From assembly GCA_023379705.1 (NCBI GenBank), contig JAMCPS010000178.1, positions 1-32,188 on the forward strand: 32,188 nt of DNA. The letters are read 5' to 3'. Below, one piece after another: positions 1-7,620 of the stretch. This stretch comes from Campylobacterota bacterium. GTDB lineage: Bacteria; Campylobacterota; Campylobacteria; Campylobacterales; Sulfurimonadaceae. The translations under genes and the position numbers were made by a program. The notes beneath the pieces were generated by a model. It was not told where the DNA came from and did not search any database. It saw only the letters and a program-made list of their open reading frames with translations. Each line of letters opens with the position of its first letter. Position 1 is the stretch's first letter.

Positions 1-942
1 TCGAATCTCGCTTTTTATTTTCAAGAGCATTATCCGCAGGCAAAAGTGGTCGTTTTAGATCTCTTTCGTTCCAATCTAACCCTCTCTAACGGCAATCTCA
101 AAAGTTTCGGCCATTTCAAAAATCTCATCGGATTTACGGGTGAAGTGATCAGCGGTGACATCAACGATCAAGCACTTCTTGCAAAACTTGCTGCCGGATA
201 CAAATTTGACTATATTTTTCACGAAGCGGCGATTTCGGATACGACAGCGTTAGAGCAAGATCTGATGATTCAGACCAATGTGAATGCCTTTAAAGATTTG
301 TTGGACATGGCAGTAGTGCATGATGCCAACATGATTTATGCCTCTTCGGGTGCCACATACGGTGATGCCCCCTCACCGCAAAGAGTAGGGCGTGAAGCTC
401 CCCAAAATGTGTATGGGTTTTCAAAACTGATGATGGACCATTTAGCGCGTGACTATGCGCAAAAGTTTAAAAATATTTCGATTGTGGGATTGCGCTATTT
501 TAATGTGTATGGACCACATGAATTTTTCAAAAATAAAACAGCCTCGATGGTAGTACAGTTTGGTCATCAGCTACTCAGCGGTAAAAATCCGAAGCTGTTT
601 GAAAATTCGGACAAAATTTTGCGTGATTTTATTTACATAGAGGACATTGTCCAAGCTAATATTTTGGCGATGCATCCTAAAGAGTCGGGAGTATTTAATG
701 TTGGTACGGGAAAGGCTCGATCTTTTCAATCGATGGTCGATATTTTGCAGCATGAATTGGGAACTGCATACCCATGCGAATACATCCCTAACCCGTATAT
801 CGGACGCTATCAGTTCCACACCGAAGCCGATATTGAAAGTACGGTAGGAGTATTAGGTTATGCACCTCGATTTGAATTTGAAGACGGTATAAGAGCGTAT
901 GCTCCTGAAATAAAGAGACTCTTTGAAGAGGAACTTTCATGA
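1..942 (+). CDS. hldD: ADP-L-glycero-D-manno-heptose 6-epimerase, 5' end cut by window edge
   Basis: HldD epimerises ADP-D-glycero-D-manno-heptose to the L-glycero form, the last step in making the heptose donor for the LPS inner core. The reading frame is open from base 1 (SNLAFYFQEHYPQAKVVVLD...), so the GTG at 46 in the ORF track is an artefact and the gene begins outside the window. The missing part is roughly the first 20 residues with the Rossmann GxxGxxG. Visible SDR-family signs are EAAISDT, the YASSGATYG strand and the YGFSKLMMD active-site YxxxK. GLRYFNVYGPHE and RDFIYIEDIV are typical of HldD. It overlaps hldE by 4 nt (ATGA), which implies translational coupling. Identity is secure from the family pattern and the hldE neighbour; only the N-terminus is unseen. 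Confidence 0.95.
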   Translation, partial: SNLAFYFQEHYPQAKVVVLDLFRSNLTLSNGNLKSFGHFKNLIGFTGEVISGDINDQALLAKLAAGYKFDYIFHEAAISDTTALEQDLMIQTNVNAFKDLLDMAVVHDANMIYASSGATYGDAPSPQRVGREAPQNVYGFSKLMMDHLARDYAQKFKNISIVGLRYFNVYGPHEFFKNKTASMVVQFGHQLLSGKNPKLFENSDKILRDFIYIEDIVQANILAMHPKESGVFNVGTGKARSFQSMVDILQHELGTAYPCEYIPNPYIGRYQFHTEADIESTVGVLGYAPRFEFEDGIRAYAPEIKRLFEEELS

Positions 943-2372
943 ACGCTCTTAAAGAGACACAGCCTCATATCCTCGTTATCGGTGATTTGATGATTGACCA
1001 TTATTTGTGGGGTGGATGTGAACGTATCTCCCCTGAAGCTCCGGTACAAGTAGTTGACATTGCACGTGAAACGACTGTTTTGGGTGGTGCGGGAAACGTT
1101 GTCAATAATCTTGTTACATTGGGTGCACGTGTCAGTGTGGCAGGGGTAATCGGTGATGATGACAATGGGATTGAACTCAAAGAGATGCTTTTGTCTTTGG
1201 GTGCTTCATGTGAAGGGCTTATCGTTCAGAAGGAGCGTAAAACATCCAAAAAGAGTCGTATTATCGCCTCTAATCAGCAAATTCTCCGTTACGACAAAGA
1301 ATCCAAAGAACCTATCGCTCAAGTGAGCGCAGAGAATTTGATCAATTACGTTGCTAAGGTTGTCGATGGGTGCGATATGGTAATTCTCTCCGATTATGGA
1401 AAAGGGGTTGTTAGCGAGGCGGTTGCTCAAGGAATCATTGCTCACGCGAAGGCTAAGGGAAAAAAAGTTCTGGTAGATCCAAAGGGGAAAGATTATCGCA
1501 AATATAGTGGTGCGTATTTACTTACCCCGAATAAAAAAGAGGCTTCTGAGGCGACCGGCATTGCTATTAAAGATGACGCTTCGTTGCGTGAGGCATTGTT
1601 GTTGCTTAAAAACACATGCGATTTGCAATGCTCGATGATTACCCTCTCTGAAGATGGAATCGCTATCTACGATGAAACCATGCGTCGTTATCCTACGGTC
1701 GCCAAAGAAGTTTTTGATGTAACGGGTGCCGGAGATACGGTGATTGCCTCGCTTTCCTTTGCCCTTTCGTGTGGACTCTCAATTGATGAAGCTGCCCCTT
1801 TTGCCAATCATGCGGCGGCAGTGGTTGTGGGTAAGATCGGATCGGCGACGGTAACTTTGGATGAGATTGAGACGTATGAATCGAGTTTGCACCAAAGCAG
1901 TTCCGATGCACATATCAAATCGCAAGAGGAAATTACAGCGATTGTGCAGCGATTGAAGCGTGAGGGGAAGCGTGTTGTCTTTACCAATGGCTGTTTTGAT
2001 ATTCTCCATGTGGGGCATGTGAAATATCTCCAAGAAGCGAAAAGCTATGGGGATGTTTTGATTGTAGGGCTCAATTCTGACAGTTCGGTGCGAGAGCTCA
2101 AGGGGCCTACTCGACCTGTAAATCCGCAAGAAGATCGTGCGTATATTTTAGCGGCACTGGAATCGGTCGATTATGTGGTGATGTTTAGCGATGAAACTCC
2201 GTATGAACTTATTAAGAATATTGCTCCTGATATTTTAGTCAAGGGCGGGGACTATGAAGGAAAATCGGTTGTTGGAGCGCAATTTGCTGGAGAACTTCGA
2301 TTGGTGCAGTTTGTGGATGGCAAAAGTACAACAGCGACAATATCACGTATTAATAAAGGGACAACATGCTAA
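939..2372 (+). CDS. hldE: Bifunctional heptose-7-phosphate kinase / heptose-1-phosphate adenylyltransferase
   Basis: HldE carries out two cytoplasmic steps of ADP-heptose synthesis: phosphorylation of D-glycero-D-manno-heptose 7-phosphate at C1, and later adenylylation of the 1-phosphate. Residues ~1-315 form a ribokinase/PfkB-fold kinase (GGAGNVVNNL near the N-terminus, DVTGAGDTVIA as the catalytic Asp/anion-hole motif). Residues ~335-477 form a nucleotidyltransferase domain with the HxGH signature (FTNGCFDILHVGHVKYL). At 477 aa it has the usual length of the fused enzyme. The ATG start is supported by GAGGAA just upstream, inside the end of hldD. The gene overlaps hldD by 4 nt and the following OMP gene by 7 nt, so the three are probably one transcript. 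Confidence 0.97.
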   Translation: MNALKETQPHILVIGDLMIDHYLWGGCERISPEAPVQVVDIARETTVLGGAGNVVNNLVTLGARVSVAGVIGDDDNGIELKEMLLSLGASCEGLIVQKERKTSKKSRIIASNQQILRYDKESKEPIAQVSAENLINYVAKVVDGCDMVILSDYGKGVVSEAVAQGIIAHAKAKGKKVLVDPKGKDYRKYSGAYLLTPNKKEASEATGIAIKDDASLREALLLLKNTCDLQCSMITLSEDGIAIYDETMRRYPTVAKEVFDVTGAGDTVIASLSFALSCGLSIDEAAPFANHAAAVVVGKIGSATVTLDEIETYESSLHQSSSDAHIKSQEEITAIVQRLKREGKRVVFTNGCFDILHVGHVKYLQEAKSYGDVLIVGLNSDSSVRELKGPTRPVNPQEDRAYILAALESVDYVVMFSDETPYELIKNIAPDILVKGGDYEGKSVVGAQFAGELRLVQFVDGKSTTATISRINKGTTC

Positions 2373-2950
2373 AAAAACTATTATTAAGTGTTTTGATCAG
2401 CAGTGCGGCATTTGCGGCACATCAAGTAGAAGTTAATGTAAATGATAAAGAAGTAGAAGGGCAGATTCGTCTGGACATGGGGCGTATGGGGGATATGGAG
2501 CATACCTACATGGGAGCGCGCTTTTTAAACGGTGATAATAATAACAGCCAAACCATTACGGATATTAATCCGTTGATGGAAGTCTCTTTTATGGTACAAA
2601 ATGATGTCAGGGGAGTTCGAGGGTTAAAAGTAGGTTTGGGTATCAAAGGAGAACACACCAAGATTGATGGTCGTGGGTATGCTGCTATTCCTTTGGGTAT
2701 TGAAGCAGAGTTAAAGCTGCCCCTTAACTCGCCGATTGCTTTTTACCTAGGGGGGTCATTGTATTATGCTCCTTCCGCTCTTTGTTTTAGAGATGGAGAC
2801 GATTATCTCGAAACCCGTATTCATGTAGATGCTCAGCCGATTGATAATGCACGTATCGAAGTGGGGTATCGTAAAATCGATACGGATTTAAAAAATCGCA
2901 GTGTCACCTATAACGATGCCTTTTATTTTGGACTTAGATTAGATTTTTAG
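2366..2950 (+). CDS. YfaZ-like outer-membrane beta-barrel protein
   Basis: This 194-aa exported protein has a clear signal peptide (MLKKLLLSVLISSAAFAA) with a signal peptidase I site near residue 18. The mature part has alternating hydrophobic/polar strands and ends in phenylalanine (YFGLRLDF), the typical C-terminal signal for BamA-dependent outer-membrane insertion. Its pattern resembles the YfaZ family of small outer-membrane proteins, whose function is not well defined. The start is set by AAAGGG about 6 nt upstream and overlaps the hldE stop by 7 nt. Co-transcription with heptose genes suggests an outer-membrane role but does not prove a link to LPS. Its 3' end overlaps the convergent waaF by 17 nt. 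The family assignment is from memory of the pattern; the membrane topology is the safer part. Confidence 0.75.
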   Translation: MLKKLLLSVLISSAAFAAHQVEVNVNDKEVEGQIRLDMGRMGDMEHTYMGARFLNGDNNNSQTITDINPLMEVSFMVQNDVRGVRGLKVGLGIKGEHTKIDGRGYAAIPLGIEAELKLPLNSPIAFYLGGSLYYAPSALCFRDGDDYLETRIHVDAQPIDNARIEVGYRKIDTDLKNRSVTYNDAFYFGLRLDF

Positions 2951-3893
2951 CCGCCTCTATCACCTCGGCTGAGGTGATACTTGTCATACATTCATGATGT
3001 CCTAACGGACATTCGCGCTTCATACATGGAGCACAATCCATATTGTGTCGGACAATACAGCTTTTTTCATTCATCCACTGTGACGTTTCTAGATGACGTG
3101 TTGGACCAAAGATGGCGACCGTTGGTACTTGATACGCCGCAGCAACGTGCATCGGACCACTGTCGTTGGTGATGAACATATTCAATCCGCCAATCTTCGC
3201 ACACAATTGCTCTACAGAGGTTTTCCCTGCCATATTCGAAACCGTTATCCCTGTTAGTTGTGACTCGATGTCATTGGCCATCTCTACTTCACCGGGACCG
3301 CCAAAAATAACAATCTCATGGGTAGTGGCAAATGCCCTTGCTACTTGTGCAAATTTTTCAGGATACCATCGTTTGGCACTGCCATAGGTTGCCCCCGGAT
3401 TGATTCCAAGGGTAGGACGCTCGTAGTGATGTGCGGGAATATGAAGCTGAAGTTTGGCAATATGAAGTGGTTGTTCACTCAAAGCTTGTGCAATATCACG
3501 ATACTGTTCAACCAGATGGGACGGGTGTGAAGGTTTAATCGAATGTGTAAGGAAAAATTGTGAATGCCAGCTTTGTCTACCTGTGGTTATAGGAGTGCCA
3601 CTGTAAAAAAGGATAAGGGAAGAGTGAAGCTGGTTACGAAAGGTAATCGCCATATCATGAGCTCCCAGTTCTTTGGCAAAACGGTAAGTATTGAGAAAGC
3701 GATTCCCTCTTTTTTTAGTTTCATCGACATAGAAACGTATGCATTGGGGATGATGCTTGAGCGCTTCAATGCTGATATAGGAACCGACCATTGTTAGTTT
3801 GGCGTTGGGATAAGCGACACAAAGTGCTTCAATAGCGGGAGTCGTCATTACGGCATCGCCGAGCCAGTTGGGGAGGATAAGGAGAATAGTCAC
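2934..3893 (-). CDS. waaF: ADP-heptose:LPS heptosyltransferase II
   Basis: WaaF adds the second heptose to the LPS inner core from ADP-heptose at the cytoplasmic face of the inner membrane. The protein is a GT9 enzyme with N-terminal LLILPNWLGDAVMTTP and donor-site motifs NPGATYGSAKRWYPE and TNDSGPMHVAAA. The C-terminal Cys-rich stretch CAPCMKRECPLGHHECM is characteristic of WaaF. The ORF-track start at 3941 is too early. I choose GTG at 3893, which has TAAGG about 6 nt upstream and gives the canonical N-terminus in a 319-aa protein. It lies 1 nt after the stop of the upstream glycosidase-like gene, implying co-transcription. The 3' end overlaps the convergent OMP gene by 17 nt and contains a stem-loop. 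Confidence 0.93.
   Translation of the reverse strand: MTILLILPNWLGDAVMTTPAIEALCVAYPNAKLTMVGSYISIEALKHHPQCIRFYVDETKKRGNRFLNTYRFAKELGAHDMAITFRNQLHSSLILFYSGTPITTGRQSWHSQFFLTHSIKPSHPSHLVEQYRDIAQALSEQPLHIAKLQLHIPAHHYERPTLGINPGATYGSAKRWYPEKFAQVARAFATTHEIVIFGGPGEVEMANDIESQLTGITVSNMAGKTSVEQLCAKIGGLNMFITNDSGPMHVAAAYQVPTVAIFGPTRHLETSQWMNEKSCIVRHNMDCAPCMKRECPLGHHECMTSITSAEVIEAAKNLI
2958..2979. other. Perfect 9-bp stem-loop at the convergent yfaZ/waaF junction
   Basis: TATCACCTC-GGCT-GAGGTGATA is a perfect 9-bp stem with a 4-nt loop. It starts 8 nt after the yfaZ-like stop and lies inside the last codons of waaF (SAEVIEA). No T-run follows on either strand, so it is not a classical intrinsic terminator. 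It could still slow polymerase or protect 3' ends of either mRNA. The coding constraint on waaF makes chance partly possible. Confidence 0.5.
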
Positions 3894-3894
3894 G

Positions 3895-5064
3895 TTAAGC
3901 CTTATAGGTATAGATCGGGGTTGAGGTAAGGCTCCAGGCAATATGCAAAGTTCCTCTTGGAGTAGAACAGATTAAGCTATGGTTGTTTCCGCTTTCTTGG
4001 TAACTGCTAAATTTAGCATCACAAAGATGAGAAAATATTGTTTTATAGGCATCAAAAGCAGTGCGTTTTCGGATGGTGCCTTCTCGGTTATCGATGAGTC
4101 CGTATCCGGGTGCGATGAGCTGATGCCAGTAAACACACGCTACTTTTTGGGTGGCAAACGCGAGTAAGTGATAACGGACCATATACATAGCGTAATCCTC
4201 TTCGCTAACACACTCATGCTCGCTGGTTGGAGCATAGGGCGCGGTGTTTTTGATCGGCCAATTGGTTTCGGTGATGATCAGCTCATTAGCCGTTTTAAAA
4301 CTCAGACGTATCAACGCATCGATCAGATTGATTTTACCCATGAGATTAAATCCCATTTGGCTGTTTTCAGGAGCACCGCGTCTGTCAACATACAAAAGCG
4401 TCCCTAGAGCATCAAAATAGATCTCTTTGAGATTAAAAAGGGTATGAGTGGTAAAGTGCAGTTCAAAATCGATGACATTCGAGCCGATAAATTTTAGATT
4501 GGGGAAAGATTCTTTTTTTAATTTGTAGGCAATGGCATAAAAGTTTAGGTATTCGTTAACGCTGAAAAATCCCCACTTGGCACGGTTGATAGTAGAACCG
4601 ATAACATAGGTATTGCAAACATTTTCAAGAGCCGTAAAAATTTGGGTTAAATGTTTTTTAGTAAGCGTGTGATTCGTGATGTGTTGACGGTCTTGTAAAA
4701 TGGCAACGGTGATATGGTGCTCTTGGAACGATCGGATAAACGCAATGTATTCATCCAAGCGATCCATTTCCCAAAGGGGAATACGAATAAGAAGTTTTTT
4801 GACACCCAGCTCATTGATCAAGTCTAGAGAGAGGGAAGCCTCCTTGTTCAGATTGACTCCCATCCCAAAAAAATCTGCACCCGTTATTTTTTTGCGCGGA
4901 AGAAACAAGGTAACAACAAAAGCGATGGGTAAAACAATCAACGCAATTAAAAAAGTTTTAATAAGTGAGGGTAGGGCACTGCGGCGCATTTTGCGTTTAA
5001 GTTTCTTGTCACGAATAATGCTAGGCTGATCGGAATAGTGATCCCAAGAAAACGGTTCATTCAT
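3895..5064 (-). CDS. Membrane-anchored glycoside-hydrolase-like TIM-barrel protein
   Basis: This 389-aa protein has a basic cytoplasmic N-terminus (KKLKRKMRR), one membrane segment at ~32-55 and a large, probably periplasmic, domain. That domain looks like a TIM-barrel glycosidase: ELGVKKLLIRIPLWE, then LIITETNW around residue 266, whose Glu sits at the expected strand-7 nucleophile position. At the likely strand-4 position, where clan A glycosidases carry Asn-Glu, the sequence reads VIGSTINRAKWG (~155-165) with no Glu, so catalysis is uncertain. It is adjacent to waaF and inside an LPS cluster, suggesting glycan processing or binding. No precise family or substrate can be named. The ATG has no visible ribosome-binding site but sits just after a TATAAT box (see promoter). 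Confidence 0.65.
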   Translation of the reverse strand: MNEPFSWDHYSDQPSIIRDKKLKRKMRRSALPSLIKTFLIALIVLPIAFVVTLFLPRKKITGADFFGMGVNLNKEASLSLDLINELGVKKLLIRIPLWEMDRLDEYIAFIRSFQEHHITVAILQDRQHITNHTLTKKHLTQIFTALENVCNTYVIGSTINRAKWGFFSVNEYLNFYAIAYKLKKESFPNLKFIGSNVIDFELHFTTHTLFNLKEIYFDALGTLLYVDRRGAPENSQMGFNLMGKINLIDALIRLSFKTANELIITETNWPIKNTAPYAPTSEHECVSEEDYAMYMVRYHLLAFATQKVACVYWHQLIAPGYGLIDNREGTIRKRTAFDAYKTIFSHLCDAKFSSYQESGNNHSLICSTPRGTLHIAWSLTSTPIYTYKA

Positions 5065-5070
5065 GGTGAG

Positions 5071-5076
5071 ATTATA
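5071..5076 (-). promoter_or_regulatory. Putative -10 box giving a leaderless transcript of the glycosidase-like gene
   Basis: Read on the minus strand, TATAAT is followed by CTCACC and then the ATG at 5064. The normal distance to the start site would place transcription initiation at or next to the A of ATG. No GGAG-like sequence precedes the ATG, so translation would be leaderless. The -35 region is not recognisable. Confidence 0.45.
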
Positions 5077-5087
5077 GCGTTATTGGG

Positions 5088-5093
5088 TAAAAT
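5088..5093 (+). promoter_or_regulatory. Putative -10 box for the GT9 gene
   Basis: TAAAAT lies 26 bp before the chosen ATG at 5119, in the short divergent gap with the minus-strand glycosidase-like gene. No clear -35 is present. This is positional inference only. Confidence 0.35.
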
Positions 5094-5118
5094 TACTCTA
5101 TTAAAGCAGGGGCTGGCG

Positions 5119-6090
5119 ATGAATATACTTGTAGTACGAAATGACAAACTGGGTGATTTTATCACAGCATTGCCAACATTGTATGTTCTCAAACATTACA
5201 ATGCCAATAATCGGATCATTGCATTGGTAGCACCTCTCAATCGCAAGCTGGCCCAGTCGTGTGATTTTATCGATGAGGTGATTGTGGATGAGGGTAAAGA
5301 TATTTTAGAACTTGCATTTGAGATTAAAAAAGCCAATATTGATGCATCGATTACCCTCTTTTCAAACACGCGTGTTGCATTGGCGCAGTGGATAGCCCGT
5401 ATTCCTATTCGCATTGCACCCGCTACCAAAATCGCACAGATTTTTTACAACCGCCGTATCAAGCAACGCCGTAGTCGGGTGGAAATGGCAGAATTCGAAT
5501 ACAACCTGCAATTGACCAAAGCGCTGTTTGGGGATATTTCACTTGATTTTCCCCAACCTCTTTTAAATTTTTCGGATGATAACTTTCAAAATTTTTGTGC
5601 TGACTATGGAGTTACAAAACCGATTGTGGCTTTTCATCCGGGATTCGGAGGTTCATCGGATGCGAACTGGACTTTGAACGAATACATGGACTTGATATCG
5701 ATTGCGACAGAAAATGAGGCCATTGATGTTGTGATGACGTTTGGGCCTGATGAAGAAAAGCTTTACTATGAGGCAAAAAGCTTTTTGGGCGAGAGCAGGG
5801 TGATTTTATACCGATCACAGGGGAGTGTTGTAGATTTTGCAGCACTGCTGAGCCGATTTAAACTGTTTGTGAGTACCTCGACGGGGACCTATCATCTAGC
5901 CAGTGCCAGCGGGTGTGAGACATTTACATTTTTTGGAGATTCAAAGTTTGCATCTGCGGCACGGTGGAAAAGTATTGGCGAAGAGAATAAGCAACATCAT
6001 TTTATGATCCCTCTTGATCCGACAGGACGCGCAGAGATGTTTGAGAAAGTCAAACGGGAGTTGAAAAGTTTCCTTTTAAAAGGTTTTTGA
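5119..6090 (+). CDS. GT9 family heptosyltransferase-like protein
   Basis: This GT9-fold transferase probably adds a heptose or another sugar to the LPS core from a nucleotide-activated donor at the inner membrane. The N-terminus MNILVVRNDKLGDFITALPTL matches the heptosyltransferase pattern, with AFHPGFGGSSDANW and FVSTSTGTYHLASASG as donor-site motifs. The ORF-track start at 5038 would reach into the divergent gene; the ATG at 5119 has AGGGG upstream and gives a normal 323-aa protein. It lacks the WaaF Cys-rich tail, so it is not a second WaaF; a WaaC or WaaQ-like role cannot be separated from sequence alone. Its 3' end overlaps the convergent kinase gene by 41 nt. Confidence 0.82.
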   Translation: MNILVVRNDKLGDFITALPTLYVLKHYNANNRIIALVAPLNRKLAQSCDFIDEVIVDEGKDILELAFEIKKANIDASITLFSNTRVALAQWIARIPIRIAPATKIAQIFYNRRIKQRRSRVEMAEFEYNLQLTKALFGDISLDFPQPLLNFSDDNFQNFCADYGVTKPIVAFHPGFGGSSDANWTLNEYMDLISIATENEAIDVVMTFGPDEEKLYYEAKSFLGESRVILYRSQGSVVDFAALLSRFKLFVSTSTGTYHLASASGCETFTFFGDSKFASAARWKSIGEENKQHHFMIPLDPTGRAEMFEKVKRELKSFLLKGF

Positions 6091-6817
6091 GCCTCTTTTT
6101 GAAATTCTTGATGCTCTTGTTGGCATCATTATGCTTTTTCATCTCTGCAATGGTTACTGCCACATTAAATCCGCTCAGGCGTGCATATTCACGTCCCATA
6201 ATTTCAAGTTCCTCATCACTTGCCCACAGTTTGTTAAAGTTTTCACATCCTTCCAAAGGTGTTATAGGGCGAAATTCCATGCGGTTGATATCGACAATAC
6301 TGAACTGATACCCTGACGAAGTTCGTTTGATGAGAATGTTTCCAGGTGAGTAGTCCAGATGCCATACCCCTTTTTGGTGAAGGTTATAGGTATAGGCCGC
6401 AAAAGCTTTAAAGATTTCTTCTCTATCTTCCAGTGGTTCTAGCAAAGGGGTGCGAACGGTGAAGTCATATTCAAAATACTCAGCAATAAAAAAACTCTTT
6501 CCCAGCAGACCCGATTCATAAAATTCGATTAGAGCAATGGGCTTGGGGGTTGAAATTCCAAGCTCTTCAAGCCGAAGAGCATTATGATACGATTTATATG
6601 CTTTACTCTTGCGAAAATAGGTATAAACGATACGGTTAAGCAGATGAGGTACTTTGAACGATTTGACGACGGTCTTTATGCCATCTAGTTCAATGATTTT
6701 GAGTTCATTTCGGGCTTTATGGATACTGTGATCATCTCCCGCAAAAATCTTTCGTATCGATTCGAACGAGGGCTTGAGAGATTGATAACGTGAGGGGTAT
6801 TCGCACAGAACGCTCAT
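6050..6817 (-). CDS. WaaP/Kdo-kinase-like lipopolysaccharide core kinase
   Basis: This 255-aa protein is an eukaryotic-like kinase fold of the lipopolysaccharide kinase (Kdo/WaaP) family, which phosphorylates Kdo or heptose in the inner core at the cytoplasmic side. Visible signs are TVVKSFKVP with the ATP-binding Lys, the catalytic loop HLDYSPGNIL (HxDxxxxN) and IVDINRMEF in place of DFG. A basic C-terminal tail (KKRLKNLLKG) may contact the membrane. The ATG has AAAGG 5 nt upstream. It is divergent from the deacetylase gene and overlaps the GT9 gene tail to tail by 41 nt. The family is clear; the exact acceptor (Kdo versus heptose) is not. Confidence 0.8.
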   Translation of the reverse strand: MSVLCEYPSRYQSLKPSFESIRKIFAGDDHSIHKARNELKIIELDGIKTVVKSFKVPHLLNRIVYTYFRKSKAYKSYHNALRLEELGISTPKPIALIEFYESGLLGKSFFIAEYFEYDFTVRTPLLEPLEDREEIFKAFAAYTYNLHQKGVWHLDYSPGNILIKRTSSGYQFSIVDINRMEFRPITPLEGCENFNKLWASDEELEIMGREYARLSGFNVAVTIAEMKKHNDANKSIKNFKKRLKNLLKGNFSTPV

Positions 6818-6855
6818 GGTAACCTTTGAGTAAGTGAGGGTATGGTATGATACTT

Positions 6856-6861
6856 TATAAT
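6856..6861 (+). promoter_or_regulatory. Putative -10 box for the deacetylase-GT2-GT4 block
   Basis: TATAAT lies 27 bp upstream of the deacetylase ATG at 6889, in the 71-bp divergent gap with the kinase gene. AGAGG sits 8 nt before the ATG. The same gap probably holds the kinase promoter on the other strand (TATAAA or TATCAT candidates). Confidence 0.5.
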
Positions 6862-6888
6862 TCCTGAAAGGCGAGAGAGGTTCGTAGT

Positions 6889-7620
6889 ATGCTAACAGTG
6901 GTGATGTACCATCATATTAACAGTGATGACCTGCCTCTTTCGAATTCAGATGTGATGATGAAGGCACATCTGGAGCTTATCAGTGAGCGCTATACGACTA
7001 TTTTTCCGGGCGAACCTATTACGAGCCGTTCGATTTGTTTAACGTTTGATGATGCCTATTACGATTTTTACTGCTACGTTTTTCCATTGCTTAAAAAATA
7101 CAATCTGAAAGCTCTTTTAGCGGTTCCATCCGCTTTTATTTTGGATGATACGGATATTGATCCGATACAGCGATTATCTCTAAAACATGAGGATATCTAT
7201 AAAAGCTATATAGATTTTGCTCCTTTTTGTACTTATATAGAGCTAAGGGAAATGGTTCAAAGCGGTCATGTTGAAATTGCATCCCATTCGATGCATCATG
7301 TGAATTTGACCCAAGAGAGTATTGATCTGGAAAAGGAAATTTTTGGATCCAAAGTGATGCTAGAAGACAAACTCGGATGTCGCATTGATTCGTTTGTTCT
7401 CCCTTTTGGTAAATACAATGATGCCGCTGTTTCCTTGGCACAGGAACATTATTCGTATGTTTTTAGAATCGGGAATGCCCTCAATCCTTCATGGGATGGA
7501 ATCGGCGGATTGATTTACCGCATTAAGGGTGATGGACTTAAACGCCCTTGCTCTCTTTTTAACCCGCTTAAGCAGTTTTCTTTTTGGTTTAAAACTATGA
7601 TTAAATGGATAAAAAGTTGA
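6889..7620 (+). CDS. Polysaccharide deacetylase (NodB-type, carbohydrate esterase 4)
   Basis: CE4 enzymes are metal-dependent deacetylases of N- or O-acetylated sugars. Here the likely target is a glycan intermediate of the LPS locus. Seen directly: an N-terminal TVVMYHHI strand, CLTFDDAYYDFY with the catalytic/metal Asp pair (TFDD), the metal-binding HSMHH (HSxxH), and FVLPFGKYND as the later RxPxG/Y-like motif, here with Leu-Pro-Phe-Gly. No signal peptide is evident, so it may act in the cytoplasm. The 243-aa protein is short but complete for the family. Its TGA overlaps the next gene's ATG by 1 nt (ATGA-type junction), implying translational coupling with the GT2 gene. Confidence 0.82.
   Translation: MLTVVMYHHINSDDLPLSNSDVMMKAHLELISERYTTIFPGEPITSRSICLTFDDAYYDFYCYVFPLLKKYNLKALLAVPSAFILDDTDIDPIQRLSLKHEDIYKSYIDFAPFCTYIELREMVQSGHVEIASHSMHHVNLTQESIDLEKEIFGSKVMLEDKLGCRIDSFVLPFGKYNDAAVSLAQEHYSYVFRIGNALNPSWDGIGGLIYRIKGDGLKRPCSLFNPLKQFSFWFKTMIKWIKS

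Noticed and set aside
46-48. GTG start of hldD given in the ORF track
   Set aside because: The frame is open to base 1 and the family N-terminus is missing, so the gene is cut by the window edge.
1779-2129. 116-aa minus-strand ORF opposite hldE
   Set aside because: It is antisense to the conserved kinase/adenylyltransferase junction and has no supporting signals.
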